Below, piece by piece: positions 5,243 through 5,296 of a stretch of 5,296 bases of DNA; the first letter of the stretch is position 1; every line of letters begins with the position of its first letter. The position numbers were made by a program, and so were the translations under genes. This stretch comes from an uncultured Eubacteriales bacterium. Lineage in GTDB: Bacteria > Bacillota > Clostridia > Christensenellales > Aristaeellaceae. The stretch lies in NCBI GenBank assembly GCA_900553315.1, contig USCW01000131.1, positions 1 through 5,296 of the forward strand. Direction: 5' to 3'. The notes beneath the pieces are model-generated. The model was not told the DNA's origin, made no database searches, and saw only the letters and a list, made by a program, of their open reading frames with translations.

Positions 5243-5296
5243 CTCCCCAGGTAGGGCTCGAACCTACAACAACTCGGTTAACAGCCGAGTGCTCTG
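5243..5296 (-). tRNA. tRNA-Asn(GUU), 3' part, cut by the window edge
   Basis: Reading the minus strand from the window edge: the D-stem 3' strand GAGC (5294-5291), then A at 5290. The anticodon arm CTCGG-CTGTTAA-CCGAG (5289-5273) has anticodon GTT at 5282-5280. Then come a five-base variable loop (5272-5268), the T arm GTAGG-TTCGAGC-CCTAC (5267-5251), the acceptor 3' strand CTGGGGA (5250-5244) and discriminator G at 5243, as expected for Asn. The 5' acceptor strand and most of the D arm lie outside the window. The CCA end is not encoded: the next bases are CAT. An intrinsic terminator follows at once. Confidence 0.95.

Noticed and set aside
5204..5296. Integration site at the 3' end of tRNA-Asn
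   Set aside because: tRNA 3' ends are common attachment sites, but no duplicate of the tRNA end, integrase or foreign gene is visible here.

Overview
The window holds one operon on the minus strand, read right to left. It encodes the membrane-bound ferredoxin:NAD+ oxidoreductase complex Rnf in the order rnfC, rnfD, rnfE, rnfA, rnfB. All five genes look full-length and intact. They sit 1 to 13 bases apart or overlap by 1 to 8 bases, and each has a purine-rich ribosome binding site. The genome is probably from a strictly anaerobic member of the Clostridia (Bacillota). This is inferred from the C-first Rnf order, the long multi-cluster RnfB, the strong AAGGAGG-type binding sites and a consensus TATAAT promoter. 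The genes are GC-rich and the upstream spacer is AT-rich. The exact lineage cannot be read from the sequence.

Layout from right to left, the direction of transcription: the 3' part of a tRNA-Asn(GUU) gene (5243-5296); its intrinsic terminator (5205-5237); an AT-rich gene-free spacer of about 230 bases; a near-consensus sigma-A-type promoter (4942-4969); a leader of about 75 bases with a small hairpin; then rnfC from a GTG start at 4857, followed by rnfD, rnfE, rnfA and rnfB, which ends at 137. The last 136 bases hold no gene. They carry two long, related palindromes (3-50 and 83-124).

Together the proteins would pass electrons from reduced ferredoxin (RnfB) through the [2Fe-2S] cluster shared by RnfA and RnfE, then to the flavins of RnfD and RnfC and on to NAD+, coupled to export of Na+ or H+. 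The most striking point is that rnfG is missing. It normally lies between rnfD and rnfE and encodes the extracytoplasmic covalent-FMN subunit, but here rnfD and rnfE overlap by 8 bases. Either rnfG lies elsewhere in the genome, another flavoprotein replaces it, or the complex works without it. The second notable point is the pair of palindromes after rnfB. They share an apical design while differing by compensated base pairs, which suggests a dispersed repeat or structured RNA family.
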